From Clostridia bacterium (lineage in GTDB: Bacteria; Bacillota; Clostridia; Lachnospirales; Lachnospiraceae), in the NCBI GenBank assembly GCA_026000945.1, contig BNZI01000008.1, positions 1 through 38,162 on the forward strand: a stretch of 38,162 nucleotides of DNA, read 5' to 3'. Shown piece by piece: positions 8,509 through 16,220 of the stretch (positions within the stretch are counted from its first letter, which is position 1; every line of letters starts with the position of its first letter). Below the pieces are notes generated by a model. It searched no databases, was not told the origin of the DNA, and saw only the letters and a program-made list of their open reading frames with translations. The translations under genes were made by a program, and so were the position numbers.

Positions 8509-9222
8509 AGAAAGTATTTGACCGGTCAAATAAGCGGGACTTTGAGCTAAGAGATAAACCAATTCCGCCACTTCTTTACCATATCCAAAACGACCAAGGG
8601 GAATACTCTCTTGCAATTCTTTTTTTTCCTGTTCAGAAAACTGGGCGTTCATTGCCGTGTCAATTATTCCGCAAGCAAGGGCATTTACTTGGATATTACT
8701 AGGAGCTAATTCTTTTGCTAAAGCTTTGGTGAAAGCATTGATTCCTCCCTTACTGGCTGAATACGCAACTTCAAATGAGGCTCCGTACAGTCCCCAAACA
8801 GAGGAAATTTGTATGATCTTTCCTTTTTTGCGTTCAATCATCGAAGGCAAAGATAGTTTACAGCAATGAAAAACAGAAGATAAATTTTGCTGTAATATGT
8901 TTTCCCAATCTTTTGAAGACATATCTTGAAGCAAGCCAAAGTAAGAAATACCGGCATTGTTGACCAATAAGTCAAGGTGAGGATAGAGGGAAAAAATTTT
9001 TGCAAATGCCTTTTGAGCTTGTTCAAAATCTCCTAAATCTGCTAATAAAGCTAAGCAGGGTAGAGAAGAAATTTTTTCGATTTCTTTTTTGGTTTGTTCT
9101 AAAGCATTTTGATCACTTTTTCCATTGATAATCACATGATAGCCTTTTTTGGCAAAATATAAAGCGATTTCTTTACCGATTCCTTTTGATGAACCGCTAA
9201 TAAAAATGGTTTTGGCTTGCAT
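8488..9222 (-). CDS. Short-chain dehydrogenase/reductase (FabG/YmfI-like)
   Basis: NADP-dependent oxidoreductase of the classical SDR family, 244 residues. Visible features are the cofactor glycine motif GSSKGIGKE (about 10-18), NNAG (about 88-91), the catalytic Ser of IQISSVWG, and the YSASKGG Tyr-x3-Lys site. The C-terminus ends LTGQILSLDGAWN. FabG (3-oxoacyl-ACP reductase) is the generic call. Clostridial relatives with the same SSVWG and KELAPSNIQVNA pattern are often labelled elongation factor P 5-aminopentanone reductase; I cannot choose. There is no ribosome site before the ATG; it starts two bases after the HPr-like gene stop, so translation is probably coupled. Confidence 0.88.
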   Translation of the reverse strand: MQAKTIFISGSSKGIGKEIALYFAKKGYHVIINGKSDQNALEQTKKEIEKISSLPCLALLADLGDFEQAQKAFAKIFSLYPHLDLLVNNAGISYFGLLQDMSSKDWENILQQNLSSVFHCCKLSLPSMIERKKGKIIQISSVWGLYGASFEVAYSASKGGINAFTKALAKELAPSNIQVNALACGIIDTAMNAQFSEQEKKELQESIPLGRFGYGKEVAELVYLLAQSPAYLTGQILSLDGAWN

Positions 9223-9224
9223 GG

Positions 9225-9467
9225 TTATTGAGGAAGTAAGTAGGGTTGTAATTCTTCTAAGATTTTTTCTTGCTTTTCTTTGCTGTCTTCATGTACATTT
9301 AGATCAATGGCTTTACTTAAATCTAGACTAAAAATTCCCATAATGGATTTGGCATCAATAACATATCGACCGCTGACTAAATCAAAATCAGTATCAAATT
9401 TCGTTATTGTATTAACAAAGTCTTTGACTTTATTGATGGAATCCAAATAAATTGTAATTGTTTTCAT
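9225..9467 (-). CDS. HPr-like protein lacking the phosphorylated histidine
   Basis: An 80-residue protein with the HPr fold length and the conserved regulatory segment DAKSIMGIFSLDL, which matches the Ser46 loop of HPr. The active-site region that normally reads GLHARPA is missing: the equivalent N-terminal segment is DSINKVKDFVN, with no His. It therefore cannot carry PTS phosphate on His15 and may act as a regulator or sensor; that role is inference. ATG at 9467 is used; an in-frame TTG at 9470 sits closer to the AAGGAG site and cannot be excluded. It is the first gene of a two-gene unit with the SDR. Confidence 0.85.
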   Translation of the reverse strand: MKTITIYLDSINKVKDFVNTITKFDTDFDLVSGRYVIDAKSIMGIFSLDLSKAIDLNVHEDSKEKQEKILEELQPYLLPQ

Positions 9468-9542
9468 CAAAAGATTAACTCCTTTTATTTAAGATCTATA
9501 TAGCTGTTTTGGGTTACAGACGAATATCTATTTCTGGCATTC

Positions 9543-9569
9543 ATTATATCATTATCTTATACATTTGAA
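9543..9569 (-). promoter_or_regulatory. Predicted promoter of the HPr-like/SDR operon
   Basis: Minus strand: TATAAT (plus-strand ATTATA at 9543-9548) with an upstream TG (extended -10), and a weak TTCAAA -35 at 9564-9569, 15-bp spacer. About 75 bp upstream of the HPr-like start. Confidence 0.5.
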
Positions 9570-9623
9570 TAGTAAAAAAATACTTTAATTTGCTTAAGGT
9601 CTTGTATCCTTTTACAAATTCTT

Positions 9624-9652
9624 GTATGATAAGTAAAAAATACTTATCATAC
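9624..9652. repeat. Perfect 12-bp inverted repeat with A5 loop
   Basis: GTATGATAAGTA (9624-9635) and TACTTATCATAC (9641-9652) around AAAAA. It lies upstream of the HPr-like promoter and 40 bp before repeat copy 2. It could be a regulator binding site or the end of an unseen transcript; there is no U-tract. Confidence 0.6.
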
Positions 9653-9691
9653 GATCAATGCAAATCATTTGGCAAAGAAGTGATCACGTGC

Positions 9692-9854
9692 TAGGGTGAT
9701 TCACATGATCCGAAATATTCAGATTTTGAATAGATTTGCCGTCTCGCAAAGCAAATTTTTTCAGATATACATGTGTCTTCTAAGCAAGTTAAACGCAGAC
9801 TAGCACAAAACTTACCAAAAGATAGATGCCCATGGTAGTGTGAAACGCACCCTA
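9692..9854. repeat. Interspersed repeat family, copy 2 (163 bp)
   Basis: This copy shows the family ends best: TAGGGTGATTCACA on the left against TGTGAAACGCACCCTA on the right, a near-perfect terminal inverted repeat. Internal blocks shared with the other copies include AGATTTTGAATAGATT, GCAAATTTTT, AACGCAGACTAG, ACCAAAAGATAGATGCC and TGGTAGTGTGAA. It lies between the HPr-like gene and the GNAT gene. No clear target-site duplication flanks it. Confidence 0.75.
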
Positions 9855-10000
9855 ATACGCTTTCATTTTCCAATAGGGTGGCAAGAGTGCTAGATACGTA
9901 TGATTTTCAACTAAAATTAGTAGTGATCAAACTTTCACTCATTCAGTGTTGGTTAATTATAGTAGTTATGATCAATTTGGCGTATGTAAAAGGCGGTGAA

Positions 10001-10576
10001 ATGGTGAAAGAAGAAGTGAATTATGTGTTGGTATTGGCAGAAAATCAAAGAATGGAAACGAAGCGTTTGGTTTTACGTCCGGTAGTTTTGGAGGATGCTC
10101 CAGATATGTTTGAGTATGCCTCTGATGAAGAGAATGTTGAGTTTGTTTTTCCTAGACATCATTCCGTAGAAGATACACGCATAAATATTGCTAAATATTT
10201 CATGGAAAATCCTTTGGGTAAATATGGACTGGAATTGAAAGAGTCGAAAAAATTAATTGGTACGGTGGATTTGAGAATTAGTGAAGAACATGCTAGTGCA
10301 GAAGTGGGATATACATTAAATAAAGCATACTGGGGCCAAGGCTATGTGCCGGAAGCTTGCGAGGCTCTGTTGGAGCTTGGTTTCTTGAAATGTTATTTGT
10401 TTCGTATCGCCTCTAAGCATGACATTCGTAATCCACGTTCTGGACGTGTAATGGAAAAAATAGGGATGCAAAAAGAAGGACTTATTCCAAATGCTAGAAT
10501 CCATAAAGGTCAATCGGTGACGGATGTTATTCGTGGAATTACCATCGACGAATGGAAAAAAAGAAATGAGATATAG
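10001..10576 (+). CDS. GNAT-family N-acetyltransferase (RimJ/RimL-like)
   Basis: Transfers an acetyl group from acetyl-CoA to an amine; the substrate is unknown. The start of the domain reads METKRLVLRPVVLEDAPDMFEYA, the usual RimJ/RimL opening. The acetyl-CoA motif is EVGYTLNKAYWGQGYVPEAC (roughly residues 102-121), followed by the SGRVMEKIGMQKEG segment. About 191 residues, normal. The frame is open a further 41 codons upstream, but those codons run out of repeat copy 2 and have no ribosome site. I prefer the ATG at 10001 or the adjacent GTG at 10004, behind AGGCGGTG. An internal ATG at 10052 would give a shorter form. mtaB follows 14 bp later. Confidence 0.85.
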   Translation: MVKEEVNYVLVLAENQRMETKRLVLRPVVLEDAPDMFEYASDEENVEFVFPRHHSVEDTRINIAKYFMENPLGKYGLELKESKKLIGTVDLRISEEHASAEVGYTLNKAYWGQGYVPEACEALLELGFLKCYLFRIASKHDIRNPRSGRVMEKIGMQKEGLIPNARIHKGQSVTDVIRGITIDEWKKRNEI

Positions 10577-10590
10577 AAGGGGTTTTATTG

Positions 10591-11907
10591 GTGAAATATG
10601 CGGCACTACATAATCTAGGTTGTAAAGTTAATGCCTATGAAAGTACAAAAATGCAAGAATTATTAGAAAAAGACGGCTATACAATTGTGCCTTTTATAGA
10701 AAAAGCAGATGTATATATTGTGAATACTTGCAGTGTTACTTCAATAGCTGGGAAAAAATCTAGGCAAATTTTGCATCGCGCAAGAAAGTTAAATCCAAAT
10801 GCAATTTTAATTGCTGTAGGCTGTTATGTAGAGGCAGAAAAAGAGGAATTACAAAAAGAACAAATTGCAGATATTTTGATTGATAACCAAAATAAAGAAA
10901 ATATATTAGACTATCTACATGAGTGGCTTAAAGAAAATAATGTGAAATTTTCTTTGAGTAAAGAAAAATCATTCAATATTGTACAGAAAAAAAACAAGAC
11001 TAGGGCTTTATTGAAAATTCAGGATGGTTGCCACCAATTTTGTACGTATTGTATTATTCCTTATTTGAGAGGGAAAGTGCGAAGTGTACCTTTGCAGCAG
11101 GTAATAGAAGAAGCGAAAAAATTGGTGGAGCAAGGATTTTTAGAAATTATTTTGACAGGGATTCATTTAAGTTCTTATGGTATGGATTTTGAGGATCAGG
11201 CTAAAGAAGAGAAAAGTTTTCTATTGGTTTTATTAGAACGACTGCAAAAAATTCCTGGTTTATTGCGTATTCGTTTGGGTTCATTGGAACCTCGCATTAT
11301 AACTCGGGAATTTGTAGAAACCATAAAAACTTTGCCCTCACTTTGTCCTCATTTTCATTTATCTTTGCAAAGTGGAAGTGATTCTGTATTAAAACGCATG
11401 AATAGACATTACAATACGGGTGAATATCAAAAGGCTTGTCAGTTATTAAGAGAAAATTTTATTAATCCGGCATTGACTACGGATGTGATTGTAGGATTTC
11501 CGGGAGAAACGATACAAGAACATGAAACAAGCAAAAAGTTTGTCCGTGAGATAGCATTTTCGGATTTGCATGTCTTTAAATATTCAAGCAGGAAAGGAAC
11601 AAAAGCAGAGAAGCTTCCAGATCAAATCAATGAGAAAATTAAAAATCAACGCAGTGAGGAGTTTTTGGATTTAACAGCACATTTGCAAGAAAATTTCAGG
11701 AAATGGTACAAAAATCAAGTAGTAGATGTATTGTGGGAAGAAAAGATAGAAAAAGACGGAGAGATTTATTTGACAGGTTATACCAAAGAATATGTGAAAG
11801 TGGCTATAGCAGCGGATGAAGCGAGACAAGGTCAGATTACTTCTTGCCAATTGCTTGCTTACCGTAAGGATTGGTCAGCAGTCATGGCTAAAGCTTTTGC
11901 TCATTAA
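10591..11907 (+). CDS. mtaB: tRNA t6A37 methylthiotransferase MtaB
   Basis: Radical SAM enzyme that adds a methylthio group to t6A at position 37 of ANN-decoding tRNAs. N-terminal UPF0004 domain with three cluster cysteines: Cys11 (LGCKVN), Cys47 (NTCSVT) and Cys78 (VGCYVE). The radical SAM CxxxCxxC is Cys147, Cys151 and Cys154 (CHQFCTYC). A C-terminal TRAM-like domain covers about the last 65 residues. LGCKVNAYE is characteristic of MtaB rather than MiaB. About 438 residues. Start GTG at 10591, eight bases after GAAGGGG; a TTG just before is less well placed. The t6A precursor enzyme Sua5 is also in this window (19027). Confidence 0.95.
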   Translation: MKYAALHNLGCKVNAYESTKMQELLEKDGYTIVPFIEKADVYIVNTCSVTSIAGKKSRQILHRARKLNPNAILIAVGCYVEAEKEELQKEQIADILIDNQNKENILDYLHEWLKENNVKFSLSKEKSFNIVQKKNKTRALLKIQDGCHQFCTYCIIPYLRGKVRSVPLQQVIEEAKKLVEQGFLEIILTGIHLSSYGMDFEDQAKEEKSFLLVLLERLQKIPGLLRIRLGSLEPRIITREFVETIKTLPSLCPHFHLSLQSGSDSVLKRMNRHYNTGEYQKACQLLRENFINPALTTDVIVGFPGETIQEHETSKKFVREIAFSDLHVFKYSSRKGTKAEKLPDQINEKIKNQRSEEFLDLTAHLQENFRKWYKNQVVDVLWEEKIEKDGEIYLTGYTKEYVKVAIAADEARQGQITSCQLLAYRKDWSAVMAKAFAH

Positions 11908-11962
11908 GAAGAGGGTTCTAAAACTGAAATGATAGACTGCAGCGTTTGTCACAGAAAGTATC

Positions 11963-12132
11963 TAGGAAACGTGTTCACCCTATCCAAAATGCCAAGATTT
12001 TGAGTAGATTTTTCGCCCTGTGAGGCAAATTTTTGCAGACAACCATATGTGTTGCAAGAAAATTTAACGCAGATCAGAGGAAAACCGACCAAAAGAGATA
12101 GGCTCGCCGAGTGGTAGTGTGAACATATCCTA
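11963..12132. repeat. Interspersed repeat family, copy 3 (170 bp)
   Basis: Ends TAGGAAACGTGTTCAC and GTGTGAACATATCCTA form the terminal inverted repeat. Internal blocks are CCAAAATGCC, AGATTTTGAGTAGATTTTTC, GGCAAATTTTTGCAGAC, AACGCAGA and GTGGTAGTGTGAA. Same orientation as copies 1 and 2. It sits 55 bp after mtaB. The plus-strand copy lacks an open frame, and the minus strand has stops. Confidence 0.75.
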
Positions 12133-12328
12133 GGTTGTTCTACAGAGTATGAGCGTGAGATCCGTGCTGCGATCCCGTAAGTTTTACGGTGTCAGTTTGT
12201 GAAGAGTTTTGAAGTTACTTAGCTCAAATGGAGTGGAAACTTACAATAGTTTGCTAGACAGCTATTGAGGTAGGAAGAATAGGTTTAAGTAAGTTCAAAA
12301 AAACGATTTACACATCATTAAATTAGAG
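12133..12328. other. Hairpin-rich non-coding stretch before a terminator, possible small RNA
   Basis: No gene. It contains CCGTAA/TTACGG (about 12175-12189), GTAAGTTT pairing with AAACTTAC about 60 bases downstream, and CAATAG/CTATTG further on. It is followed directly by a strong intrinsic terminator. That arrangement fits an untranslated transcript or a long mtaB 3' end. No convincing promoter was found within it. Confidence 0.35.
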
Positions 12329-12352
12329 AAAAGACTGCTTGCAGTCTTTTTT
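12329..12352 (+). terminator. Rho-independent terminator
   Basis: AAAAGACTGC and GCAGTCTTTT form a perfect 10-bp stem with a TT loop, followed by more T. It lies 420 bp after mtaB and just before the ireB promoter, so it ends either the mtaB transcript or an unseen RNA. Confidence 0.85.
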
Positions 12353-12390
12353 GGGCAACGGCAAATTTCAAGCCCTTTATTAAAAATAAC

Positions 12391-12419
12391 TTGCCGAAAG
12401 GCTTAATCTGTATTACAAT
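12391..12419 (+). promoter_or_regulatory. Predicted promoter of the ireB operon
   Basis: TTGCCG at 12391-12396 and TACAAT at 12414-12419 with a 17-bp spacer, 30 bp upstream of the ireB start and just after a terminator. Confidence 0.6.
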
Positions 12420-12449
12420 AAAAATCACAATAGTTAAGGACGTGGGAAA

Positions 12450-12719
12450 ATGTCAAATATTCATCATACGCAGTTTTTTAAAGCATTGCCTGAAAAGCAA
12501 ATTGAAGTAGAAGATGTCTTGGAGAAAGTATATACGGCTCTTACAGAAAAAGGTTATAATCCGATTAGCCAGATTGTGGGCTATGTTCTTTCCGGCGATC
12601 CTACGTATATTACTAGCCATAAAAGTGCCAGAAGTTTGATTATGAAAGTGGAACGTGATGAGATCTTAGAGGAATTAATGAAATATTACATCAAAGAAAA
12701 AATCATAGGACGCAGATAA
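12450..12719 (+). CDS. ireB: IreB-family regulatory phosphoprotein (UPF0297/DUF965)
   Basis: Small protein phosphorylated by the IreK/PrkC Ser/Thr kinase in enterococci, where it modulates cephalosporin resistance; in other genera the role is unknown. The 89-residue length is typical. Conserved segments are [39 protein letters not shown] (about residues 19-57; quoted in part: [17 protein letters not shown]) and a terminal IIGRR. It begins the widely conserved ireB-ruvX-DUF1292 trio, 12 bp before ruvX. Start ATG follows AAGGA. Confidence 0.92.
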   Translation: MSNIHHTQFFKALPEKQIEVEDVLEKVYTALTEKGYNPISQIVGYVLSGDPTYITSHKSARSLIMKVERDEILEELMKYYIKEKIIGRR

Positions 12720-12731
12720 GGGAGTTGAAAA

Positions 12732-13199
12732 ATGGCCGGCAGAATTATGGCTTTAGATTATGGGGCGAAAACTGTGGGGGTAGCCATTAGTGACGCTCTG
12801 GGTTTGACTGCACAAGGCAAAGAAACAATTTGGAGGAAGCAGGAAAACCAGTTACGTCAAACTTTAACGCGTATAGAAACATTGGCATATGAACATCAAG
12901 TGACTCTCGTCATTGTGGGAAATCCAAAAAACATGAATAATACCCTGAGTGAACGCAGTGAAAAATCCTTATTATTTAAAAAGAAATTAGAAGACAGATT
13001 GAATATTTCTGTGAAATTGTGGGACGAGCGATTAACCACTGCACAAGCTAGACGAGTTTTGCAGGAAGAGAGAATTTCCGCTAAGGAACAAAAAAAATCT
13101 TTGGATCAAATGGCGGCAATCTTGATTTTACAAAATTATTTGGATTGGCAGCATTGGCAAATGGCAGCTTCTGTTATCCCATCTGGAGATATAGGATAG
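12732..13199 (+). CDS. ruvX: RuvX/YqgF Holliday-junction resolvase-like nuclease
   Basis: RNase H-fold nuclease linked to pre-16S rRNA 5' end maturation; a Holliday-junction role was first proposed from structure. The 155 residues begin with MALDYGAKTVGVAISD, holding the first catalytic Asp. LWDERLTTAQA holds the central acidic site and SLDQMAAILILQNYL the third Asp. The usual glycine-proline-leucine segment before the loop is GNPKNMNN here, a mild variation. Start ATG follows GGGAG. It is in operon with ireB before and DUF1292 after (15-bp gap). Confidence 0.93.
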   Translation: MAGRIMALDYGAKTVGVAISDALGLTAQGKETIWRKQENQLRQTLTRIETLAYEHQVTLVIVGNPKNMNNTLSERSEKSLLFKKKLEDRLNISVKLWDERLTTAQARRVLQEERISAKEQKKSLDQMAAILILQNYLDWQHWQMAASVIPSGDIG

Positions 13200-13214
13200 G
13201 ATGAAAAATTAATT

Positions 13215-13469
13215 ATGGAAAAAATCACAATCAAATCTTCTGAAGAAAACATAGATTTTTTTGTTTTAGAACAGACAAAAATTCAAGGAATACCATATCT
13301 TTTGGTCAGTGAAGACCAGGAAGCCTCGTTATGTTATATTCTTAAAGATCTATCTGGGCAAGATTCTTCGGAAGCACAATATATTTTTGTGGAAGACGAC
13401 AAGGAATTAGAAATTGTAAGTCAAGTCTTTGCAGAGCTTTTAGAAGATATAGAAATTGACTTAATATAA
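13215..13469 (+). CDS. DUF1292-family protein (YrzB-like)
   Basis: Short acidic protein of unknown function, 84 residues. The family pattern is seen: a single compact beta-rich domain with YLLVSEDQEASLCYILKD and a C-terminal QVFAELLEDIEIDL. About a quarter of residues are Glu or Asp. In Firmicutes it nearly always follows ireB and ruvX, as it does here. Its ribosome site is weak. The next gene (fur) begins 19 bp later. No catalytic motif is visible. Confidence 0.88.
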   Translation: MEKITIKSSEENIDFFVLEQTKIQGIPYLLVSEDQEASLCYILKDLSGQDSSEAQYIFVEDDKELEIVSQVFAELLEDIEIDLI

Positions 13470-13488
13470 ATAAGGTAAGGGAGGTTGG

Positions 13489-13962
13489 ATGAAGCAAGAA
13501 AGATTTGTAGCAACATTAAAGGAAAAAGGATTAAAAGTAACCAAACAAAGATTGATTGTTTTAGAAGTTTTGGCACAAAATCCAGATTCCCATTTAACAA
13601 TTGAAGAAATTTATACGATGATTAAAAAAAAGTATTCGGATTTTGGTTTAGCTACAGTATATCGGACTATACAAGTTTTATTGGATTTAAATATTATTGG
13701 AAAAATTAACTTAGATGATCGTTTTACTCGATATGAAATTAAAGATATAGAAGAAGAAGAAAACAAGGGACATGACCACCATCATAGCATTTGTTTAGAG
13801 TGCGGGGCGGTAATTTCTTTTAAATATGACTTATTAGAGAAACTGGAACAATTCGTAGAAAAGAAACTGGATTTTGTTGTAGTCAATCACGAAGTGAAAT
13901 TTTATGGATATTGTTCAAATTGTAAAAATGGTAAACAAAAAAAGGAAAGAGGTAGTGAATGA
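13489..13962 (+). CDS. Fur-family transcriptional repressor
   Basis: Metal-responsive repressor, 157 residues. N-terminal winged helix with VTKQRLIVLEVL and the recognition part GLATVYRTIQVLLDL; His-rich metal region GHDHHHSICLECG; structural zinc site formed by Cys102, Cys105, Cys142 and Cys145. Which metal or signal (Fur, Zur or PerR) cannot be told from the sequence. Start ATG lies behind GGGAGG. It sits between DUF1292 and RNase J and is co-transcribed by spacing (18 bp before rnj). A binding site was not found in the operon promoter. Confidence 0.93.
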   Translation: MKQERFVATLKEKGLKVTKQRLIVLEVLAQNPDSHLTIEEIYTMIKKKYSDFGLATVYRTIQVLLDLNIIGKINLDDRFTRYEIKDIEEEENKGHDHHHSICLECGAVISFKYDLLEKLEQFVEKKLDFVVVNHEVKFYGYCSNCKNGKQKKERGSE

Positions 13963-13980
13963 AGATAGAGGAGGAAGTTA

Positions 13981-15654
13981 TTGTTGCTAAAAAAAGAATA
14001 TAAAGGAAAAGTTAAGATTATTCCTTTGGGTGGTCTGGATCAGATCGGAATGAATATTACCGCATTTGAATATGAAGATAGCATTATTGTTGTGGATTGC
14101 GGTTTGTCTTTTCCTAGTGATGATATGCTAGGTATAGACTTAGTTATTCCAGATGTTTCTTACTTGAAGAAAAATTTGCATAAAGTAAAGGGTTTTGTTA
14201 TTACTCATGGTCATGAGGATCATATTGGAGCTTTACCTTACATTTTAAAAGAAGTTAATGTTCCTGTTTATGGTACAAAATTGACTATGGCTTTAATTGA
14301 ACGCAAACTCAAAGAGCATAATTTAACCAAGACCACAAAAGTGAAAGTAATCAAACACGGACAGTCCATTAATCTAGGCTGTTTTCGTATAGAGTTTATC
14401 CGTATGAATCATAGTATAGCGGATGCAGCGGCTTTGGCGATTTTCTGCCCCGCTGGAATACTTATCCATACAGGAGATTTTAAAATTGATTATTCTCCTG
14501 TTTTTGGGGATACTGCAGATTTGCAACGTTTTGGAGAATTAGGCAAAAAGGGTGTTTTAGCTCTTTTGTGTGATAGTACAAATGCCATTCGTCCAGGTTT
14601 TACCATGTCAGAAAAAACGGTAGGCAGAACTTTTGATAATATTTTTATGGAGCATAAAAATCAAAGGATTTTAGTCGCTACTTTTGCTTCTAATGTGGAT
14701 AGAGTACAACAAGTGATTAATTCGGCTTGTAAATATGACAGAAAAGTCGTGATCGAAGGCAGAAGTATGGTTAATGTCATTGGGACTGCCAGTGAAATAG
14801 GTTATATTCATATTCCGGAGGGGACTTTAATTGATATTGAGCAATTAAAAAATTATCCGGATGATAAAACAGTCATTATTACTACTGGAAGTCAAGGTGA
14901 ATCTATGGCTGCACTTTCTCGTATGGCATCTTCTTTGCATAAAAAGGTTTCTATTAAAGATACTGATGTGGTGATTTTAAGCTCCACTCCTATACCTGGA
15001 AATGAGAAAGCAGTGTCAAAAATCATTAATGAGTTGACAATGAAAGGTGCAGAAGTAATTTTTCAAGAAACACACGTTTCTGGTCATGCTTGCCAAGAAG
15101 AAATCAAATTAATTTATGCTTTGGTCCATCCAGAGTTTGCTATTCCGATACATGGGGAATATTTACACAGAATAGCACAGGCAAAATTAGCTCAAGATAT
15201 GGGTATGGATAAAGAGCATATCATTATTTTAGATTCCGGTAATGTTTTAGAAATTGGTGAAGCGGAAGCGAAAGTAGTGGATACTGTCCCTAGCGGAGGG
15301 ATTTTAGTAGACGGTTTGGGCGTGGGTGATGTAGGAAATATTGTGTTGAGGGATCGGCAAAATTTAGCACAAGATGGAATCATTATTGTTGTACTGACCT
15401 TAGAAAAACGGAGTAACGAACTTTTAGCAGGACCAGATATTGTTTCTAGAGGTTTTGTTTATGTGAGGGAATCCGAAGATTTGATGGGAGAGGCAAAAAA
15501 AGTAGTAAATTCTGTGGTACAAGATTGTTTGTTCCGTCATATCAGTGATTGGGGTAAGATAAAAAATAATATTCGGGATAGTTTGAGTGATTTTTTATGG
15601 AAAAAAATCAAAAGAAATCCTATGATTTTGCCGATTATTATGGAAGTTTCCTAA
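13981..15654 (+). CDS. rnj: Ribonuclease J
   Basis: Metallo-beta-lactamase/beta-CASP exo- and endoribonuclease of mRNA and rRNA processing. The zinc motif HGHEDH is at 76-81. The later beta-CASP elements are visible: LCDSTNAI, ATFASNVDRVQQ, STPIPGNE and the C-terminal IPIHGEYLH. The C-terminal domain ends about residue 557, a normal length. Start codon is TTG at 13981 or the adjacent TTG at 13984, behind GAGGAGG; there is no ATG nearby. Only one RNase J gene is seen here, so J1/J2 naming is not attempted. A perfect inverted repeat follows the stop. Confidence 0.96.
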   Translation: MLLKKEYKGKVKIIPLGGLDQIGMNITAFEYEDSIIVVDCGLSFPSDDMLGIDLVIPDVSYLKKNLHKVKGFVITHGHEDHIGALPYILKEVNVPVYGTKLTMALIERKLKEHNLTKTTKVKVIKHGQSINLGCFRIEFIRMNHSIADAAALAIFCPAGILIHTGDFKIDYSPVFGDTADLQRFGELGKKGVLALLCDSTNAIRPGFTMSEKTVGRTFDNIFMEHKNQRILVATFASNVDRVQQVINSACKYDRKVVIEGRSMVNVIGTASEIGYIHIPEGTLIDIEQLKNYPDDKTVIITTGSQGESMAALSRMASSLHKKVSIKDTDVVILSSTPIPGNEKAVSKIINELTMKGAEVIFQETHVSGHACQEEIKLIYALVHPEFAIPIHGEYLHRIAQAKLAQDMGMDKEHIIILDSGNVLEIGEAEAKVVDTVPSGGILVDGLGVGDVGNIVLRDRQNLAQDGIIIVVLTLEKRSNELLAGPDIVSRGFVYVRESEDLMGEAKKVVNSVVQDCLFRHISDWGKIKNNIRDSLSDFLWKKIKRNPMILPIIMEVS

Positions 15655-15658
15655 AGAG

Positions 15659-15687
15659 GTAAAGCGGAGTGTAAAACTCCGCTTTAC
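15659..15687. terminator. Perfect 12-bp inverted repeat after rnj, possible terminator
   Basis: GTAAAGCGGAGT and ACTCCGCTTTAC surround GTAAA, five bases after the rnj stop. There is no U-tract, so it may instead protect the mRNA 3' end or be a processing site. Confidence 0.5.
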
Positions 15688-15783
15688 GCAATAACTAAAG
15701 CTGCGAAACTTTGGATGATTTACCCGTTATGCAATCTATGCAATCAACATTGATGCAAGGAAAAGAAAAGAGAGTAAATTTCT

Positions 15784-16194
15784 ATGCCAAATAATTCGAC
15801 TCAAAAAACACTAATTCGTTTAATCGTTATTACTTCCGTATTTTTATTGTGTTACCTTTTAGCTGCACAATTTTACCAGATGGGTTATCATATTTTAGAT
15901 AATACAATAGTGAAATCTAACAGTGAAGAAGATTTTGAGCAGGTAGTGGAGATTGAAAAAGGGGATTCTCTGCTGAAAATTTCAGCACTTTTGAAGAAAA
16001 AAAAGCTGATTCAAAGTCGTTTTCGTTTTTTTGTGCAAGCAAAATTTTATGGTTATTCCATCTATCCTGGTACTTATCGTTTAAATGCTTTGATGGGACA
16101 AAAGGAAATTTTGATTAAATTAAGCAGTAAGACAGGAGCAGAAGCGGAAATAGAAACAAGTGAAGCAGAAACTAGTGAAATACCAACAGAATAA
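15784..16194 (+). CDS. Short MltG/YceG-like membrane protein, no transglycosylase domain
   Basis: The 136-residue product has one transmembrane helix at about residues 12-32. It is followed by a segment that matches the N-terminal part of MltG (YceG) lytic transglycosylases: VVEIEKGDSLLKISALLKKKKLIQSRFRFF (quoted in part: IEKGDSLLKISALLKKKKLI), then the PGTYRLN pattern. It ends in an acidic, repetitive tail (SEAETSEIPTE) and lacks the catalytic domain, which is normally another 200 residues. Short versions in this position are known in clostridia, so this is probably a natural short protein and not a recent truncation. It occupies the place of yrrL in the Bacillus order yrrL-yrrM-yrrN. Confidence 0.8.
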   Translation: MPNNSTQKTLIRLIVITSVFLLCYLLAAQFYQMGYHILDNTIVKSNSEEDFEQVVEIEKGDSLLKISALLKKKKLIQSRFRFFVQAKFYGYSIYPGTYRLNALMGQKEILIKLSSKTGAEAEIETSEAETSEIPTE

Positions 16195-16220
16195 AAGTGA
16201 AAGGTAAAGAGAGGGTAGTC

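Noticed and set aside
9691..9873. A 60-codon minus-strand frame inside repeat copy 2
   Set aside because: The matching frames in copies 1 and 3 carry stops, so it is not a conserved coding frame of the element.
9878..10000. N-terminal extension of the GNAT protein
   Set aside because: These codons come directly out of repeat copy 2, form a hydrophobic stretch not seen in the family, and lack a ribosome site.
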